Source: Bacteriovoracaceae bacterium (GTDB taxonomy: Bacteria > Bdellovibrionota > Bacteriovoracia > Bacteriovoracales > Bacteriovoracaceae). Taken from it: a stretch of DNA of 64,000 bases. The translations under genes were made by a program, and so were the position numbers. The first letter of the stretch is position 1, and each line of letters starts with the position of its first letter. Location of the stretch: the NCBI GenBank assembly GCA_947441615.1, contig CANEUH010000006.1:90876-154875 (forward strand), given 5' to 3'. Below are positions 42,542-53,435 of this stretch, one piece after another. Under the pieces are notes generated by a model that saw nothing but the letters and a program-made list of their open reading frames with translations, was not told where the DNA came from and did no database searches.

Positions 42542-44515
42542 TTAAACCAGAACTTTTAAAATAAATAAAATGGCGAGGAGCACTCCACCAAGCATTAAAA
42601 GACCGTAACTTTGTATATCACCTGTCTGTATTGCACGAAGTGTCCCTCCAATGGAGCGGATGCCTCGGCCGAGACTATTAACAGCTCCATCAATAATAAA
42701 CCTGTCAAAAAACTCTCCCGAGAAGTGGGATAATTTTCTGATTGGTCCAATAATCAAGGCACCATAAATTTCATCAATAAAATACTTATGAGACAAAAGT
42801 TTCTGGAGAGGTGCTAGACCGCTGAAAGCATCCGAAATAAATTGGATTTTCTTAAACACAGCAATACCTGCGAAAAAAGAGACAATGGCAATAACAGATG
42901 ATCCCGCCATTACAACACCTTCATGAAGGGGAAGCTTTACAGCTACGAGTGGGAGCTCTTTAGCTGGAACAAGGGGTGATAGCCAATGAGATAAAAAGTG
43001 AGGCATGTGTCCCATAAAGTTACCAAGTAAATGCGGAACACCTAGAAAACCACCAAAAGCAGCAAGACCGGCAAGGACATAAAGTGGAAAAGTCATGAGG
43101 GCCGGAGATTCATGCAAATGATGTTTTACATCGTGAGATAATCTTTCTGATCCATAGAAAGTTAAACTCATCATTCGACCAGTATAAAAAGCAGTTAACA
43201 TGGCCGTAAGAACACCTATTATAAATAAATAAGAAACACCATTAGGAAGAGCGATCGTTGAGTAGAGAATTTCATCCTTGGAGAAGAAACCAGAGAAAAA
43301 TGGAATCCCGGAAATCGCCAAAGATCCAATGAGCATCGTTATATGAGTGTGAGGAAGGTATTTTTTTAATCCTCCCATCTTTGTCATATCCTGCTCACCA
43401 GAACAGGCATGGATAACTGAGCCTGAACCTAAGAACAATAGTGCCTTAAAAAAGGCGTGAGTCATAAGATGAAAGACAGCTGTTTGGTAAGCCCCTACTC
43501 CACAAGCTAGGAACATAAAACCTAATTGAGAGACAGTTGAGTAAGCGAGAACCTTTTTAATATCAGTTTGAGCGATAGCAATTGAACCCGCAAATAAAGC
43601 CGTCAATGCTCCCGTATGTGCGATAACAGAAAGAGCTACGGGTGAGAGTTCAAATAAAGGATTTAATCGAGCAATCATATAAACGCCAGCTGTCACCATT
43701 GTGGCTGCGTGGATAAGTGCTGAAACTGGTGTCGGACCTGACATTGCATCTGGAAGCCAAACATAAAGTGGAATCTGTGCCGATTTACCTGTGGCCCCAA
43801 CAAAAAGTGAAAGACAGATAAGGGTCACAGAAGGAAGAATTCTCGTAACAACTTCAGGGTTAGCTAGAAGTGCATTGATTTCTGGCAAATTGAGAGTTCC
43901 TAGTTCTTTAAACAGAAGAAACATCCCTACTAGAAATCCCAAGTCTCCAACTCTATTTACCACGAAAGCCTTTTTACCTGCGTTGGCCTTCTCAGTATCC
44001 GTATACCAAAAACCAATTAAAAGGTAAGAACAAAGTCCCACACCTTCCCAACCAAAGAAAAGGAGTGGAAGGTTATTACCCATGACGAGAAGTAACATAT
44101 TAAAGCAGAAAAGGTTAAGGTAAGAAAAGTATCTTCCTACACACTCTTCGTCGTGCATGTAACTTGTTGAGTACAAGTGAATGAGAGTTCCAATACCAGT
44201 AATAATCATCACCAGCGTACCAGAGAGTTTATCAATCCTTAATTCAAATGGAATATTTAAACCACCAAAATTGAACCATTCAAAGCAATATGAAGTGAGA
44301 GATGGATTCTCTCCCCCTCCCATGAGCTTACTAAATACAATACATGCCAAGATAAATGACAGACCGATAAAAAAAGTCGCCGTTCCACCTGCTGTATTTG
44401 GATCAGTTTTTGCAAAACCTTTGAGCCTTAGGGGATAAACAACTCCATTTATAAAGAAACCAATTAAAGGTGAAATTAAAATGAGAAGTGGTAATGATGA
44501 ATAAGTAGTTTCCAC
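42542..44515 (-). CDS. nuoL: NADH-quinone oxidoreductase subunit L
   Basis: Distal proton-pumping subunit, 657 residues. LLFFGWEGVGLCSYLLIGFW and KSAQIPLYVWLPDAMSGPTP are diagnostic. The C-terminal lateral helix region (KKIQFISDAFSG onward) and last transmembrane helix are present, so it is full length. Confidence 0.96.
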   Translation of the reverse strand: METTYSSLPLLILISPLIGFFINGVVYPLRLKGFAKTDPNTAGGTATFFIGLSFILACIVFSKLMGGGENPSLTSYCFEWFNFGGLNIPFELRIDKLSGTLVMIITGIGTLIHLYSTSYMHDEECVGRYFSYLNLFCFNMLLLVMGNNLPLLFFGWEGVGLCSYLLIGFWYTDTEKANAGKKAFVVNRVGDLGFLVGMFLLFKELGTLNLPEINALLANPEVVTRILPSVTLICLSLFVGATGKSAQIPLYVWLPDAMSGPTPVSALIHAATMVTAGVYMIARLNPLFELSPVALSVIAHTGALTALFAGSIAIAQTDIKKVLAYSTVSQLGFMFLACGVGAYQTAVFHLMTHAFFKALLFLGSGSVIHACSGEQDMTKMGGLKKYLPHTHITMLIGSLAISGIPFFSGFFSKDEILYSTIALPNGVSYLFIIGVLTAMLTAFYTGRMMSLTFYGSERLSHDVKHHLHESPALMTFPLYVLAGLAAFGGFLGVPHLLGNFMGHMPHFLSHWLSPLVPAKELPLVAVKLPLHEGVVMAGSSVIAIVSFFAGIAVFKKIQFISDAFSGLAPLQKLLSHKYFIDEIYGALIIGPIRKLSHFSGEFFDRFIIDGAVNSLGRGIRSIGGTLRAIQTGDIQSYGLLMLGGVLLAILFILKVLV

Positions 44516-44520
44516 GATCG

Positions 44521-44823
44521 TTATCCTTTAAGGGTAGTGGCTGATTGGGTTTGGATTGACCCAAAATTACGGTAAAGATTCACTAAAATTGATAATCCAA
44601 TAGCCGACTCTGCCGCAGCAACTGTGATGACAAAAAAGACTTGAAGCTGACCATCAATCATTCCTCCAGACTTGGAAAAAGCCACAAGAGAAATGTTGGC
44701 AGCATTAAGCAAGAGCTCAATCCCCATTAATACCATGATCGTATCTCTCCTAAGAAGGACAACGAGCATACCAATAGTAAAAAGGAAAGCAGCAAGGACT
44801 TGAATCAAAACATCATTAGTCAT
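44521..44823 (-). CDS. nuoK: NADH-quinone oxidoreductase subunit K
   Basis: 100 residues, three membrane helices. MGIELLLNAANISLVAF contains the conserved membrane-buried Glu, and TVAAAESAIGLSILV the second Glu region, both needed for proton transfer. Confidence 0.95.
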   Translation of the reverse strand: MTNDVLIQVLAAFLFTIGMLVVLLRRDTIMVLMGIELLLNAANISLVAFSKSGGMIDGQLQVFFVITVAAAESAIGLSILVNLYRNFGSIQTQSATTLKG

Positions 44824-44832
44824 AAAAATACC

Positions 44833-45357
44833 TTAATCGAATTTTCTCTTAGCAAGTACAACTGCACCAACGATGGCAATAAGTAGAGCTAAGGAAATAA
44901 CTTCAAATGAAATATAAAATTGAGAAAATAAAGCGTGGGATAGAACTTTTGAATTTCCACCAAGGGCCGCGACTTTATCGGAAGTGAACTCTCCCATTGG
45001 AAAATCTTGGCGGTGATTAGCAAAATGTTCGTTTAAAGCGAAGGCGATAAAACCAAAAACACTAAACCCCATAGCAATAGCACCAACAAATAGTCCTGGT
45101 TTATCTTTAAAATCCGTCGATTCTGTATTGAGATTCAATAGCATTATCGAAAAGATAAAAAGAACCATGATCGCACCCGCATAGACAACCAATTGAATCG
45201 TTGCAATGAGATGCTCTCCAATTAGACCATAAATCCCTGCTGTCATGATCAATACACCTAATAAGCAAAGTGCAGAAGTGATCGGATTTTTTGTAAACAA
45301 CATCGTTAAAGCAAGGACAGCAGAAATGACTGCCAGAACAATAATTACAGGACTCAT
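44833..45357 (-). CDS. nuoJ: NADH-quinone oxidoreductase subunit J
   Basis: 174 residues, five membrane helices. LVVYAGAIMVLFIFSIMLLN is the conserved helix 3 with its pi-bulge Tyr/Gly. The C-terminal helix VISLALLIAIVGAVVLAKR is typical. Confidence 0.95.
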   Translation of the reverse strand: MSPVIIVLAVISAVLALTMLFTKNPITSALCLLGVLIMTAGIYGLIGEHLIATIQLVVYAGAIMVLFIFSIMLLNLNTESTDFKDKPGLFVGAIAMGFSVFGFIAFALNEHFANHRQDFPMGEFTSDKVAALGGNSKVLSHALFSQFYISFEVISLALLIAIVGAVVLAKRKFD

Positions 45358-45873
45358 TTATTTATCCTTCTTTTCATGACGACCGTTCATAGGGCGCTTA
45401 AGTTGATCAAGATCAACGATCGCCTCATCACGCGAATAGGTAGCCATTTCATAATTAGTAGATAACTTGATTGCATCTTTCGGGCAGGCTTCTTCACAAA
45501 AACCGCAAAAACAACAACGAAGAAGATCAATATCAAAACTCACTGGTTTTTTTTCTTTCATAACTCCATAAACGTTTTGCTCGTCTTCCCTCTCTTCTGC
45601 AACGATATGAATGCATTCAGCAGGACAAACCGTTTCACACAAGAAACAAGCAGTACAATTCTCTGTCTTGTTAGCATCTACAGAAATGAAGTGGGCCCCT
45701 CTGAAACGATCTGAATAATCTCGTTTCTTTTCTGGGTAAAGTATTGTGTTGTGCTTTCTAAAAATTAAACCTTCTATGAACCTTTTCATCGTTATTTTCA
45801 TACCGATGAGAATCGCAGGAAGGTATGCTTTTTCTTTAGCTGTATATTTTTTAGAGACGTTAATCGTTCCCAT
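45358..45873 (-). CDS. nuoI: NADH-quinone oxidoreductase subunit I
   Basis: 171 residues carrying clusters N6a and N6b. Both CxxCxxCxxxCP motifs are intact (NCTACFLCETVCP and RCCFCGFCEEACP). This contrasts with the single-cluster NuoI-like protein at 29.3 kb. RFRGAHFISVD is the usual NuoI lead-in (RxRG). Confidence 0.96.
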   Translation of the reverse strand: MGTINVSKKYTAKEKAYLPAILIGMKITMKRFIEGLIFRKHNTILYPEKKRDYSDRFRGAHFISVDANKTENCTACFLCETVCPAECIHIVAEEREDEQNVYGVMKEKKPVSFDIDLLRCCFCGFCEEACPKDAIKLSTNYEMATYSRDEAIVDLDQLKRPMNGRHEKKDK

Positions 45874-45882
45874 AGGGCCTCT

Positions 45883-46950
45883 TTATTTATTTAGGAAGTA
45901 AACCATAAGGGTTACTACGACGAGGTTAATAAGTGATAACGGGAAAAGAATTTTCCATCCAAGATCCATGAGTTGGTCAAAGCGAAATCTTGGAAGAGTC
46001 CATCTAATCCAAACAAACAAGAACATAAAAAAGCCAACTTTAGAGCAAAGGGAAACGAACTGAAAAACTGCGGTAACGTTCGTCATTCCAACTTCACCAA
46101 ATCCAAAGTGTGACGAAATCATTGAAATGAGCTGACTCATTCCCGGGAGAAGAGAGTATCCGCCAAAGAACAAAGTTGAGATAAGGGCAGAGGCCATGAT
46201 CATCGCAATGTATTCGGCCATAAAGAACAAGGCAAATTTCATCGCCCCGTACTCAAGGTGATAACCAGCAACGATTTCAGATTCTCCCTCAGGTAAGTCA
46301 AATGGTAGACGGTTCGTTTCAGCAAAGATGGAAATAAGAAAAACGAGTGCTCCAAAAGGATTTACGACGACTCCCCAGTATTTTGAGGCTTGCCAAGAAA
46401 CCATGTCATGTGGATTAAATGAGCCGTAGACGATCAGCATCGACAATAGGGCAAGACCCATAGAAATTTCGTAAGAGACAATCTGAGATGAACCTCTAAG
46501 TGCCCCTAAAACAGAATATTTATTTTTTGAAGCCCAACCCGCAAGGATGATGGGATAAACTTCAAGTCCAGCAAAGGCGAGAATAAAAATAACTCCGGAA
46601 TCCATTTGAGCGATTTGAAGAACGATTTCTTGGCCATTCACAATTGCTTTAGAGCCAAATGGAATAACTGACAGTGCACACAGTGGAGCAATGAGTGCCA
46701 TGAGTGGCGCCAGGTAATAATAAAACTTATTAGCATTTTTAGGAGTAAAGTCCTCCTTCATAATAAACTTCACAACATCGGCTAGAGGCTGAAGAAGACC
46801 AAAAGGCCCAACTCTATTTGGTCCAACTCGGCCCTGCATCCAAGCAGCTCCGCGACGCTCGAACCAAACCATCACTGGAACAACACCTAGGCACACTCCA
46901 ACAACGAGGAGAATTTTTGCAATCAACTGGAGGAAATCAAAATATTCCAT
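45883..46950 (-). CDS. nuoH: NADH-quinone oxidoreductase subunit H
   Basis: Membrane subunit at the quinone-entry site, about 355 residues from ATG 46950 (a GTG at 46959 is possible). WFERRGAAWMQGRVGPNRVGP and ETNRLPFDLPEGESEIVAGYHLEY carry the family's conserved charged residues. RWTLPRFRFDQLM closes the domain. Confidence 0.96.
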   Translation of the reverse strand: MEYFDFLQLIAKILLVVGVCLGVVPVMVWFERRGAAWMQGRVGPNRVGPFGLLQPLADVVKFIMKEDFTPKNANKFYYYLAPLMALIAPLCALSVIPFGSKAIVNGQEIVLQIAQMDSGVIFILAFAGLEVYPIILAGWASKNKYSVLGALRGSSQIVSYEISMGLALLSMLIVYGSFNPHDMVSWQASKYWGVVVNPFGALVFLISIFAETNRLPFDLPEGESEIVAGYHLEYGAMKFALFFMAEYIAMIMASALISTLFFGGYSLLPGMSQLISMISSHFGFGEVGMTNVTAVFQFVSLCSKVGFFMFLFVWIRWTLPRFRFDQLMDLGWKILFPLSLINLVVVTLMVYFLNK

Positions 46951-46962
46951 AAAACTCACTTC

Positions 46963-48507
46963 TTATTTATTTGCCGTCATTAAACCAATCACGTGGTGAG
47001 CAGAAACTCCTCCTCCACGATGCTGGATTGCTGGATGAAACTTCTGAACAACACCATCGACGTTTTTAAAGCTCCCCTCTTTTTCAATGGTCGCTAGACC
47101 CGGAATAAGGGCGACCACATTTTTAGTGGGAAGAGATTTAATTTCATTAATTGTCCACACACCCCAAAGAATAACCTTTTGGTTTGAAGACATCTTTGGA
47201 ATACCAGCTCTACCATTTCTGAAAAGAATCGCGATATCTGCGTTTAATTCACCGTTTTGAAGTGGCGCCAAACCAGTCTCTTCTACACCAGAGGTATTTG
47301 CAGTTTTATCTTTCATTTTTAAGAGAGTATCTAATTTCTTGTCATCTTTTGAAGTCACAACACCTGCGGTGCCATTAAAATAAGAAACCATCACAGGCTT
47401 TCCAAAAGCGAGAGTAGATTTATCTTTAAATAAAGCAGCCTCTTCTCTTGTTGAATCTGTTCCAACGATAAGCTGAACAGAACTAGAATGAGAAATGGCT
47501 GTTTTAATTTGACCAATTACAGTTTCAAGGGAAGCTGAGGTCATTTGACCATTGTGATTCATGAGTGGAGATATTAATCTCTGAGGATCCATCAAACTAT
47601 TAAAAGATGATCGACCTTCATCACACATCCAATGACCATTAACCATTTCGTTATAAACAGGAATATAACGGTAAACGATATCTCTATCTGAATGAACTTC
47701 AATGTTGCATCCTTTTGAGCAACCGTCACAAATCGAGGCTTTTTTATCCAAGAACCATGAACGTTTCTGGAATCGAAAATCATTCCAAGTAAGGGCACCA
47801 ACTGGACAAAAGTCAGTGAGACAGCCCTGATACTCATTAAATAAACCGCGCTCATCGGCAACGTCTAGTTCTTTGTGCCAACCACGATTGACCATGACGA
47901 GATCATTTGTTTTAGTCACATCATCAGTGAAACGAACACATCGCTCGCAATGAACACAACGGTTCATGTTAAGTGTTACTTTATCAGAGAGTTTCTTAGT
48001 CGTCGCATCTTCATAGACTCGTTTTTCTTCTTTAAAGTTTGACATCGAAGGACCATATTCAAAATTATAATCCTGAAGTTTACACTCTCCGGCCTTATCG
48101 CAAACTGGACAATCAAGTGGATGGTTCGTGAGAAGCATATCCATGACACCTGTACGTGACTTCATGACTTTTTCAGATTTTGTATGGACAACCATTCCGT
48201 CTGCCGCTGGAGTTGAACATGAAGTCATGAGTTTTGGGGCCTTCTCAACTTCAACTGTGCACATACGGCATGTTCCAGCGATAGGCATTCCAGGATGATA
48301 ACAATAACGTGGAATCTCTTCGTGAAGTTTATAGCGTTCGGCAACTTCCATAATCGTATCGCCAGGTTTAAACTCATAGGTTTTTCCGTCAATCGTAACC
48401 TTTGGCAGTGGTTTCGCTTCAGGAGAAGGATCAGAATGAACTGGCTTCTTAGAAGAAGAATAATTTAAATCTTCTTTCGGTTTTAAAATTTCATGAATAT
48501 TAGACAT
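46963..48507 (-). CDS. nuoG: NADH-quinone oxidoreductase subunit G, short form
   Basis: About 514 residues from ATG 48507 (AGGTG upstream); a GTG at 48513 is an alternative. N-terminal [2Fe-2S] motif ([17 protein letters not shown]), His-Cys3 cluster motif ([17 protein letters not shown]), two four-Cys clusters ([12 protein letters not shown] with FCPVG) and an N7-like motif ([13 protein letters not shown] with HWMCDEGR) are all present. The molybdopterin-like C-terminal region is much shorter than in E. coli (~900 aa), so the cluster chain is kept but the accessory domain is reduced. Confidence 0.93.
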   Translation of the reverse strand: MSNIHEILKPKEDLNYSSSKKPVHSDPSPEAKPLPKVTIDGKTYEFKPGDTIMEVAERYKLHEEIPRYCYHPGMPIAGTCRMCTVEVEKAPKLMTSCSTPAADGMVVHTKSEKVMKSRTGVMDMLLTNHPLDCPVCDKAGECKLQDYNFEYGPSMSNFKEEKRVYEDATTKKLSDKVTLNMNRCVHCERCVRFTDDVTKTNDLVMVNRGWHKELDVADERGLFNEYQGCLTDFCPVGALTWNDFRFQKRSWFLDKKASICDGCSKGCNIEVHSDRDIVYRYIPVYNEMVNGHWMCDEGRSSFNSLMDPQRLISPLMNHNGQMTSASLETVIGQIKTAISHSSSVQLIVGTDSTREEAALFKDKSTLAFGKPVMVSYFNGTAGVVTSKDDKKLDTLLKMKDKTANTSGVEETGLAPLQNGELNADIAILFRNGRAGIPKMSSNQKVILWGVWTINEIKSLPTKNVVALIPGLATIEKEGSFKNVDGVVQKFHPAIQHRGGGVSAHHVIGLMTANK

Positions 48508-49846
48508 GGGCACCTACAAGTTTATGAGAGGCAGATTCTTTTTTGCCAATTCCTTTCAATCCACCTTTCGCAACAAGTTCTTCGAACTCACCACGGAATT
48601 TCCGAACGGACGAGAGAGCTGGACCAGTAACAGCATCAGCGAAAGCACAGATCGTTTGACCGGCCATATTTCCACAGATTTTAGCGATGTAATCTAGGTC
48701 ATCTTGTGTACCACCACCATCTAGAATCCGTTTAAACATTCTGGCGAGCCAATGTGACCCCTCACGACACTGAGAACATTGCCCACATGATTCATGTTCG
48801 TAGAATTTTAAAAGTGTATATGTCGCTTCAACGATATTGACCGTATCATTCATAACGATAAGTCCACCAGATCCTGCCATCGTTCCGGCCTTAGCAAGTG
48901 AATCATAATCAGTTAAAACATGACACTCGTCAGCTCTCAGCATAGGAGCAGAGGCACCACCAGGAATGACGGCTTTAAGTTTTCCGCCCTTCACTCCACC
49001 AGCGATTTCGATGATGTCGTTGATAGATAAATTCATAGGGAGTTCATAAACAGCTGGCTTATTCACATGCCCAGAAACACCAATCATACGTGTTCCACCT
49101 GAACGTTCAGTTCCCATCTTGGCGTATTTCTCCCACCCTTTGTCTATGATGTAGGGAACCGCTGCAAATGTTTCAACGTTATTTACACAAGAAGGCATAC
49201 CATAAGCACCTACTTGAGCTGGGAAAGGTGGCTTAAGGCGAGGTTCCCCTCGTTTTCCTTCAAGAGAGTTAAGGAGAGCTGTTTCTTCTCCACAAATATA
49301 AGCACCTGCACCTTTATAAATCACGAGATCAAAATTAAAACCTGATCCGAGAATATTTTTCCCTAGAAAACCCTTGGCATAAGCATCATCCAGGGCTTTT
49401 TGCATAAGACGAATTTCTTTAAACCACTCTCCACGAATATAAATGAAGCCTTTGTTGGATCCAATGGCATGACCACCGATGATCATTCCTTCAATCATTC
49501 TGTGAGGTGTTTTCGTAAAAATAAGTCTATCTTTAAATGTTCCAGGCTCCCCTTCATCGGCGTTGCAAACAAGGTATTTTGGCTTTGGATTACCATTAGC
49601 ATCCACAGGATTTGCCGGCATAAAAGACCATTTCATGCCTGTAGGGAATCCAGCTCCACCACGACCACGAAGATTTGATTTTTTTACTTCATCAACAACT
49701 TCAGCGGGTTTCATTTTGAGAGCTTTTTCAAGCCCTTTATATCCATTTTCTTTTTGAACATAAAAATCGATTGTTTCACACCCTGGAACATTTACATTGG
49801 GAGTGATGACGGGTTCAAAATGCTCGTTATTATACATCATGGCCAA
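48500..49846 (-). CDS. nuoF: NADH-quinone oxidoreductase subunit F
   Basis: NADH- and FMN-binding subunit, 448 residues. [15 protein letters not shown] is the FMN/NADH glycine-rich site; [17 protein letters not shown] is the second NADH-site stretch. [12 protein letters not shown] plus [10 protein letters not shown] supply the four cysteines of N3. Overlaps nuoE by 10 bp. Confidence 0.97.
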   Translation of the reverse strand: MAMMYNNEHFEPVITPNVNVPGCETIDFYVQKENGYKGLEKALKMKPAEVVDEVKKSNLRGRGGAGFPTGMKWSFMPANPVDANGNPKPKYLVCNADEGEPGTFKDRLIFTKTPHRMIEGMIIGGHAIGSNKGFIYIRGEWFKEIRLMQKALDDAYAKGFLGKNILGSGFNFDLVIYKGAGAYICGEETALLNSLEGKRGEPRLKPPFPAQVGAYGMPSCVNNVETFAAVPYIIDKGWEKYAKMGTERSGGTRMIGVSGHVNKPAVYELPMNLSINDIIEIAGGVKGGKLKAVIPGGASAPMLRADECHVLTDYDSLAKAGTMAGSGGLIVMNDTVNIVEATYTLLKFYEHESCGQCSQCREGSHWLARMFKRILDGGGTQDDLDYIAKICGNMAGQTICAFADAVTGPALSSVRKFRGEFEELVAKGGLKGIGKKESASHKLVGAHV

Positions 49847-50361
49847 ACTCCATCTTTTTGAGTGCTTTTTCCGACGTCTTTACCAGCATCAAGATCTCTT
49901 GAGGCTTGATCAATAAGGCTTTCCATCATATTTTCATCAACTTGCTCAAAGTAATCTTGATTGATTTGAACAGCAGGAGCTGTTCCACAAGCTGCTAAAC
50001 ATTCTACTTGAGTGAGGGTGAACTTTCCGTCCTTAGTTGTTTGACCATGGTGAATTCCAAGCTTCTTCTCAGCACAAGCAAGAACCTTGTCGGCCCCATT
50101 TAACCAGCAAGAGATGTTAGTGCAAATTTGAACGTCGACTTTTCCAATAGGATCAAGCCGATACATTGTATAAAAGCTAGCGACTTCTCTTACTTTAGAC
50201 ACTGGGAGATTTAGAAATTCACCAGCCGCTTTCATATTTTCCATAGAAACCCAACCGTATTCGTTCTGGATTTCATGAAGGATTGGAAGAAGAAGTGCCT
50301 GTTCAGTTGGAAACTGATCCCTAATTCCGTTAATCGTCTTTTTTATTTTTTCAGATAACAT
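49837..50361 (-). CDS. nuoE: NADH-quinone oxidoreductase subunit E
   Basis: 174 residues, thioredoxin-like [2Fe-2S] subunit. Cysteines in [12 protein letters not shown] and [11 protein letters not shown] are the N1a ligands. The N-terminal helical bundle ([25 protein letters not shown]) is typical. Confidence 0.96.
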   Translation of the reverse strand: MLSEKIKKTINGIRDQFPTEQALLLPILHEIQNEYGWVSMENMKAAGEFLNLPVSKVREVASFYTMYRLDPIGKVDVQICTNISCWLNGADKVLACAEKKLGIHHGQTTKDGKFTLTQVECLAACGTAPAVQINQDYFEQVDENMMESLIDQASRDLDAGKDVGKSTQKDGVWP

Positions 50362-50372
50362 ATTCTCTTCTC

Positions 50373-51581
50373 CTAGCGATCTAATTCGCCGGCAATGATA
50401 TTAACACTACCAAGGTGAGCAACAGCATCAGGAATTTTTCCACCCTTAACTGAAGCTTCAAAGTTTTGGAACAACATGAAAGAAGGAGATTTCACTCTCA
50501 TTCTCCAAGCTTTTGGTCCCCCACGGCTTACGACGTAGAAACCAAGTTCGCCGTTAGGTCCTTCCACGCAAGTAAAAGCTTCACCTTTCGGCACATCAAT
50601 CCCTTCCATAAAGATTTTAAAATGGTGGATTAAAACTTCCATTTTATTGTAAACATCCAGTTTTTCTGGAATCTGAACTCTCTTATCATTGACCCACAAT
50701 GGGCCACTTGGCATTTTATCATTTACTTGCTTAAGAATTCGAACAGATTGTCTCATCTCTTCAAGGCGAACGAGGTATCTGTCGTAAACATCACCATTTG
50801 ATCCAACGACAACATCAAAATCTAATTCTGGGTAAATATAATAAGGACGGTCACGACGAAGATCATGATCAACACCGGAAGCTCTTAAACATGGGCCAGT
50901 GATTGAGTACTTTAGAGCGTCTTCTCTAGAGACAACTCCTACACCCCTTGTTCTATCGATCCAGATTCTGTTTGAAGTGAGAAGACCTTCTACTTCATCA
51001 AGAGCTTTTGGAAGTTCTTCACAAAATTTCCAAAGACGCTGACGAAGAGTATCTGGAATATCATAGCTCATTCCACCAATACGGGCATAAGTTGTCGTTA
51101 AGCGCATGCCACACATTGATTCAATCATCGTGTAGGCTTCTTCACGCCAATGGTAAAGGAGCCAGAAAACAGTCATGGCACCTAGATCGAGAGCATTGAT
51201 CGCAACACAAATGATGTGATCAATAATTCTAGAGAGTTCCATGCACATGACTCGAATATACATGCATCTTTCTGTGACTGTGATATTCATCACGTTTTCG
51301 ACGGCCATGGCATAAGCGATGTTATTATTTAGAGCAGAACAATAATTTAATCGATCAGTGTAAACCATCCACTGATGGTAAGTTTTGTCTTCACCTAATT
51401 TTTCGATTGCACGATGAAGATATCCAATCTCACAGTTAGCGTCTTCAATAGTCTCTCCATTCACACGACACATTACACGAAGAGTTCCATGCATGGCCGG
51501 ATGTGAAGGACCAAGATTAATTAAAACGTTTGGGTTATAAAAATCTTTAAGCTGATGAGGGTCTTGTACATGAGCGGCCAT
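50373..51581 (-). CDS. nuoD: NADH-quinone oxidoreductase subunit D
   Basis: 49-kDa quinone-site subunit, about 402 residues. The start is ATG 51581, with GAGGAG eight bases upstream; the GTG at 51596 overlaps that site. Quinone-pocket His (NLGPSHPAMHG) and Tyr (TDRLNYCSA) are intact, as are YARIGGMSYD and the C-terminal GSVNIIAGELDR. It is a separate gene here, not fused to nuoC, in contrast to the NuoCD-like paralogue. Confidence 0.97.
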   Translation of the reverse strand: MAAHVQDPHQLKDFYNPNVLINLGPSHPAMHGTLRVMCRVNGETIEDANCEIGYLHRAIEKLGEDKTYHQWMVYTDRLNYCSALNNNIAYAMAVENVMNITVTERCMYIRVMCMELSRIIDHIICVAINALDLGAMTVFWLLYHWREEAYTMIESMCGMRLTTTYARIGGMSYDIPDTLRQRLWKFCEELPKALDEVEGLLTSNRIWIDRTRGVGVVSREDALKYSITGPCLRASGVDHDLRRDRPYYIYPELDFDVVVGSNGDVYDRYLVRLEEMRQSVRILKQVNDKMPSGPLWVNDKRVQIPEKLDVYNKMEVLIHHFKIFMEGIDVPKGEAFTCVEGPNGELGFYVVSRGGPKAWRMRVKSPSFMLFQNFEASVKGGKIPDAVAHLGSVNIIAGELDR

Positions 51582-51582
51582 A

Positions 51583-52170
51583 TTATTTCTCCTCACCTTC
51601 GGTGATGCTCGTATCGATTTCCATAGGATTGGCCCCTAGGTGGAAAGCAATATTATCTTTAAACGGTTCTCTTTGTTTGATGGGGTACTCTTTACGAAGA
51701 GGATGACCAGAAAATCTTTCATCCATAAGAATTCTTCTCATGTTGGGGTGTCCTTTGAACGAAATCCCAAACATGTCGAAAACTTCTCTCTCTAACCAAT
51801 TTGCACCATTGAAAAGATCCGTCAGAGTTAGGGCTTGCTCATTTTCATCTATTAGACACTTAATTCTGACTCGAACATGTAGAGTTGTTGAGTACTGTTG
51901 ATAAACAAGAACAAATCTTTTTTCGCCGTCTTCGCGATCTTTGTTATCGTAGGCCGTAATGTCAGACAAGAAATCCATTTTAGATGATTCATCCAGCATA
52001 AATGAGCGAAAGAGCATCTTAGCATCTTCAGGCGACTTTGCCCAAATGACTGGCTCATTGAGTTTATCAAATTCAACTTTGCGATCAGTGCCGTATTTTT
52101 CATTAAGTCTCTTACCAAGAAGGCTTTGAGCTTTTAAATATTCTGCTTTAGGAGCAATTGAAGTCGTCAT
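51583..52170 (-). CDS. nuoC: NADH-quinone oxidoreductase subunit C
   Basis: 195 residues. The 30-kDa subunit signature NWLEREVFDMFGISFKGHP is intact, followed by RRILMDERFSGHPLRKEYP. The start codon overlaps the nuoB stop by one base. Confidence 0.96.
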   Translation of the reverse strand: MTTSIAPKAEYLKAQSLLGKRLNEKYGTDRKVEFDKLNEPVIWAKSPEDAKMLFRSFMLDESSKMDFLSDITAYDNKDREDGEKRFVLVYQQYSTTLHVRVRIKCLIDENEQALTLTDLFNGANWLEREVFDMFGISFKGHPNMRRILMDERFSGHPLRKEYPIKQREPFKDNIAFHLGANPMEIDTSITEGEEK

Positions 52171-52781
52171 TATTTTTGCTCCTGCTTTGCTTTTAATTCT
52201 TGTTGCTGTTTTACGTAATCCTGGGTGACAGTAAAGTCAGCTTTGATATCAAACCCAACACCTTTTCTATATGACATTGCATTTAGAGCATCGTCATGAG
52301 TTGGACGTTCAGCTGGTTTACGATCCATACCTTTTTCAATTTTTGTTTGAAGATGCATAATCGCGTGAATAAGACCTTCTGGAATCGGAGGGCATCCAGG
52401 AACATAAACATCAACTGGCATTATTTCATCAATCCCCTGAAGAACTGAATAAGTATCGAAGATACCACCTGAGGAAGAACAAGCTCCCATGGCAATAACC
52501 CACTTAGGCTCTAACATTTGATCGTAAATCGTACGAAGAACTGGGGCCATTTTAGTTGTAATTGTCCCGGCCACGATAAGCATATCTGCCTGCCTAGGTG
52601 AGAAACGAACAACCTCAGCACCGAATCGAGAAAGATCATAGGTTGATGAGAGTGTTGACATCATCTCGATCCCGCAGCATGAAGTACCAAATGGCATTGG
52701 CCAAAGAGAGTTTTTCTGCGCCCACTTAGCGGCTTCTGATAATAAGGTCGGATAAAAAAATGAATTACCGTCTTTTGACAT
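52170..52781 (-). CDS. nuoB: NADH-quinone oxidoreductase subunit B
   Basis: 203 residues carrying cluster N2. Ligands: tandem cysteines in GTSCCGIEM, Cys in [10 protein letters not shown] and Cys in [10 protein letters not shown]. The basis for comparison with the cysteine-free paralogue at 31.3 kb. C-terminal ~45 residues are charged. Confidence 0.97.
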   Translation of the reverse strand: MSKDGNSFFYPTLLSEAAKWAQKNSLWPMPFGTSCCGIEMMSTLSSTYDLSRFGAEVVRFSPRQADMLIVAGTITTKMAPVLRTIYDQMLEPKWVIAMGACSSSGGIFDTYSVLQGIDEIMPVDVYVPGCPPIPEGLIHAIMHLQTKIEKGMDRKPAERPTHDDALNAMSYRKGVGFDIKADFTVTQDYVKQQQELKAKQEQK

Positions 52782-52791
52782 AATATACTCC

Positions 52792-53181
52792 CTAGTCCCA
52801 GCTCAATGCGCCTCTAAGTCGAAGATAAAAATATCCCCCTAGAAGAAGCATAAAGAATAGTCCCATTTCCAAAAGGATGAGTGGGCCAGTTTTTAAATAC
52901 GTTTGATAAACAATTGTCCATGGATACATGAACACAACTTCAACATCGAAAATTAAAAAGATAATCCCTACAAGATAGTAACGAACGGAGAATTGTTGGT
53001 GAGCATTACCTTCATACTCAACACCGCACTCGTAAGTTTCATATTTTTTGCTGGTAATTTCTTTGGGGCGAGTTCCCATAATCTTATTGATCGATATAAT
53101 CGCTGTTGCAATCACAACACCAATAATCATAAGAATTAATACAGCTAAATAATTGAGAGAACCTTCAACTGGAAGATACAT
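52792..53181 (-). CDS. nuoA: NADH-quinone oxidoreductase subunit A
   Basis: About 129 residues, three membrane helices. [21 protein letters not shown] is the conserved loop with the ECG motif, and [13 protein letters not shown] the conserved acidic helix. The start is ATG 53181, with AGGG five bases upstream; a GTG at 53187 falls within that ribosome site. First gene of nuoA-N. Confidence 0.95.
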   Translation of the reverse strand: MYLPVEGSLNYLAVLILMIIGVVIATAIISINKIMGTRPKEITSKKYETYECGVEYEGNAHQQFSVRYYLVGIIFLIFDVEVVFMYPWTIVYQTYLKTGPLILLEMGLFFMLLLGGYFYLRLRGALSWD

Positions 53182-53208
53182 AAACACCCTATGAAAAATG
53201 AATGGCTT

Positions 53209-53237
53209 AATTTACCACCCGCAAAAGATAAACTCAA
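53209..53237 (-). promoter_or_regulatory. Promoter of the nuo operon
   Basis: On the minus strand TTGAGT (53237-53232), 17-bp spacer, TAAATT (53214-53209), about 28 bp before the nuoA ATG. Confidence 0.5.
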
Positions 53238-53400
53238 TAATTCTAAAGAAAAAGCCTACTGTGTTTGAGGTATCAAACTAGTTTTTTTTATGAAATACAT
53301 CTAGACCTCAAATTTTTACTTATTTATGAAGCAACGAATAAAGATTGGTTCTTCTCATAAAGGCGTTGTGACGCTGCGAGCATTCAATTTAAAACTTGCC

Positions 53401-53433
53401 TTGAAAGTCAATCAACTCTCCCTTAACGTTAAG
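53401..53433 (+). promoter_or_regulatory. Promoter/palindrome before the 53436 gene
   Basis: TTGAAA (53401-53406), 17 bp, TAACGT (53424-53429). The -10 lies inside a perfect 12-bp palindrome CTTAACGTTAAG (53422-53433) that ends two bases before the ATG. No Shine-Dalgarno site, so the mRNA may be leaderless. Confidence 0.4.
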
Positions 53434-53435
53434 CT

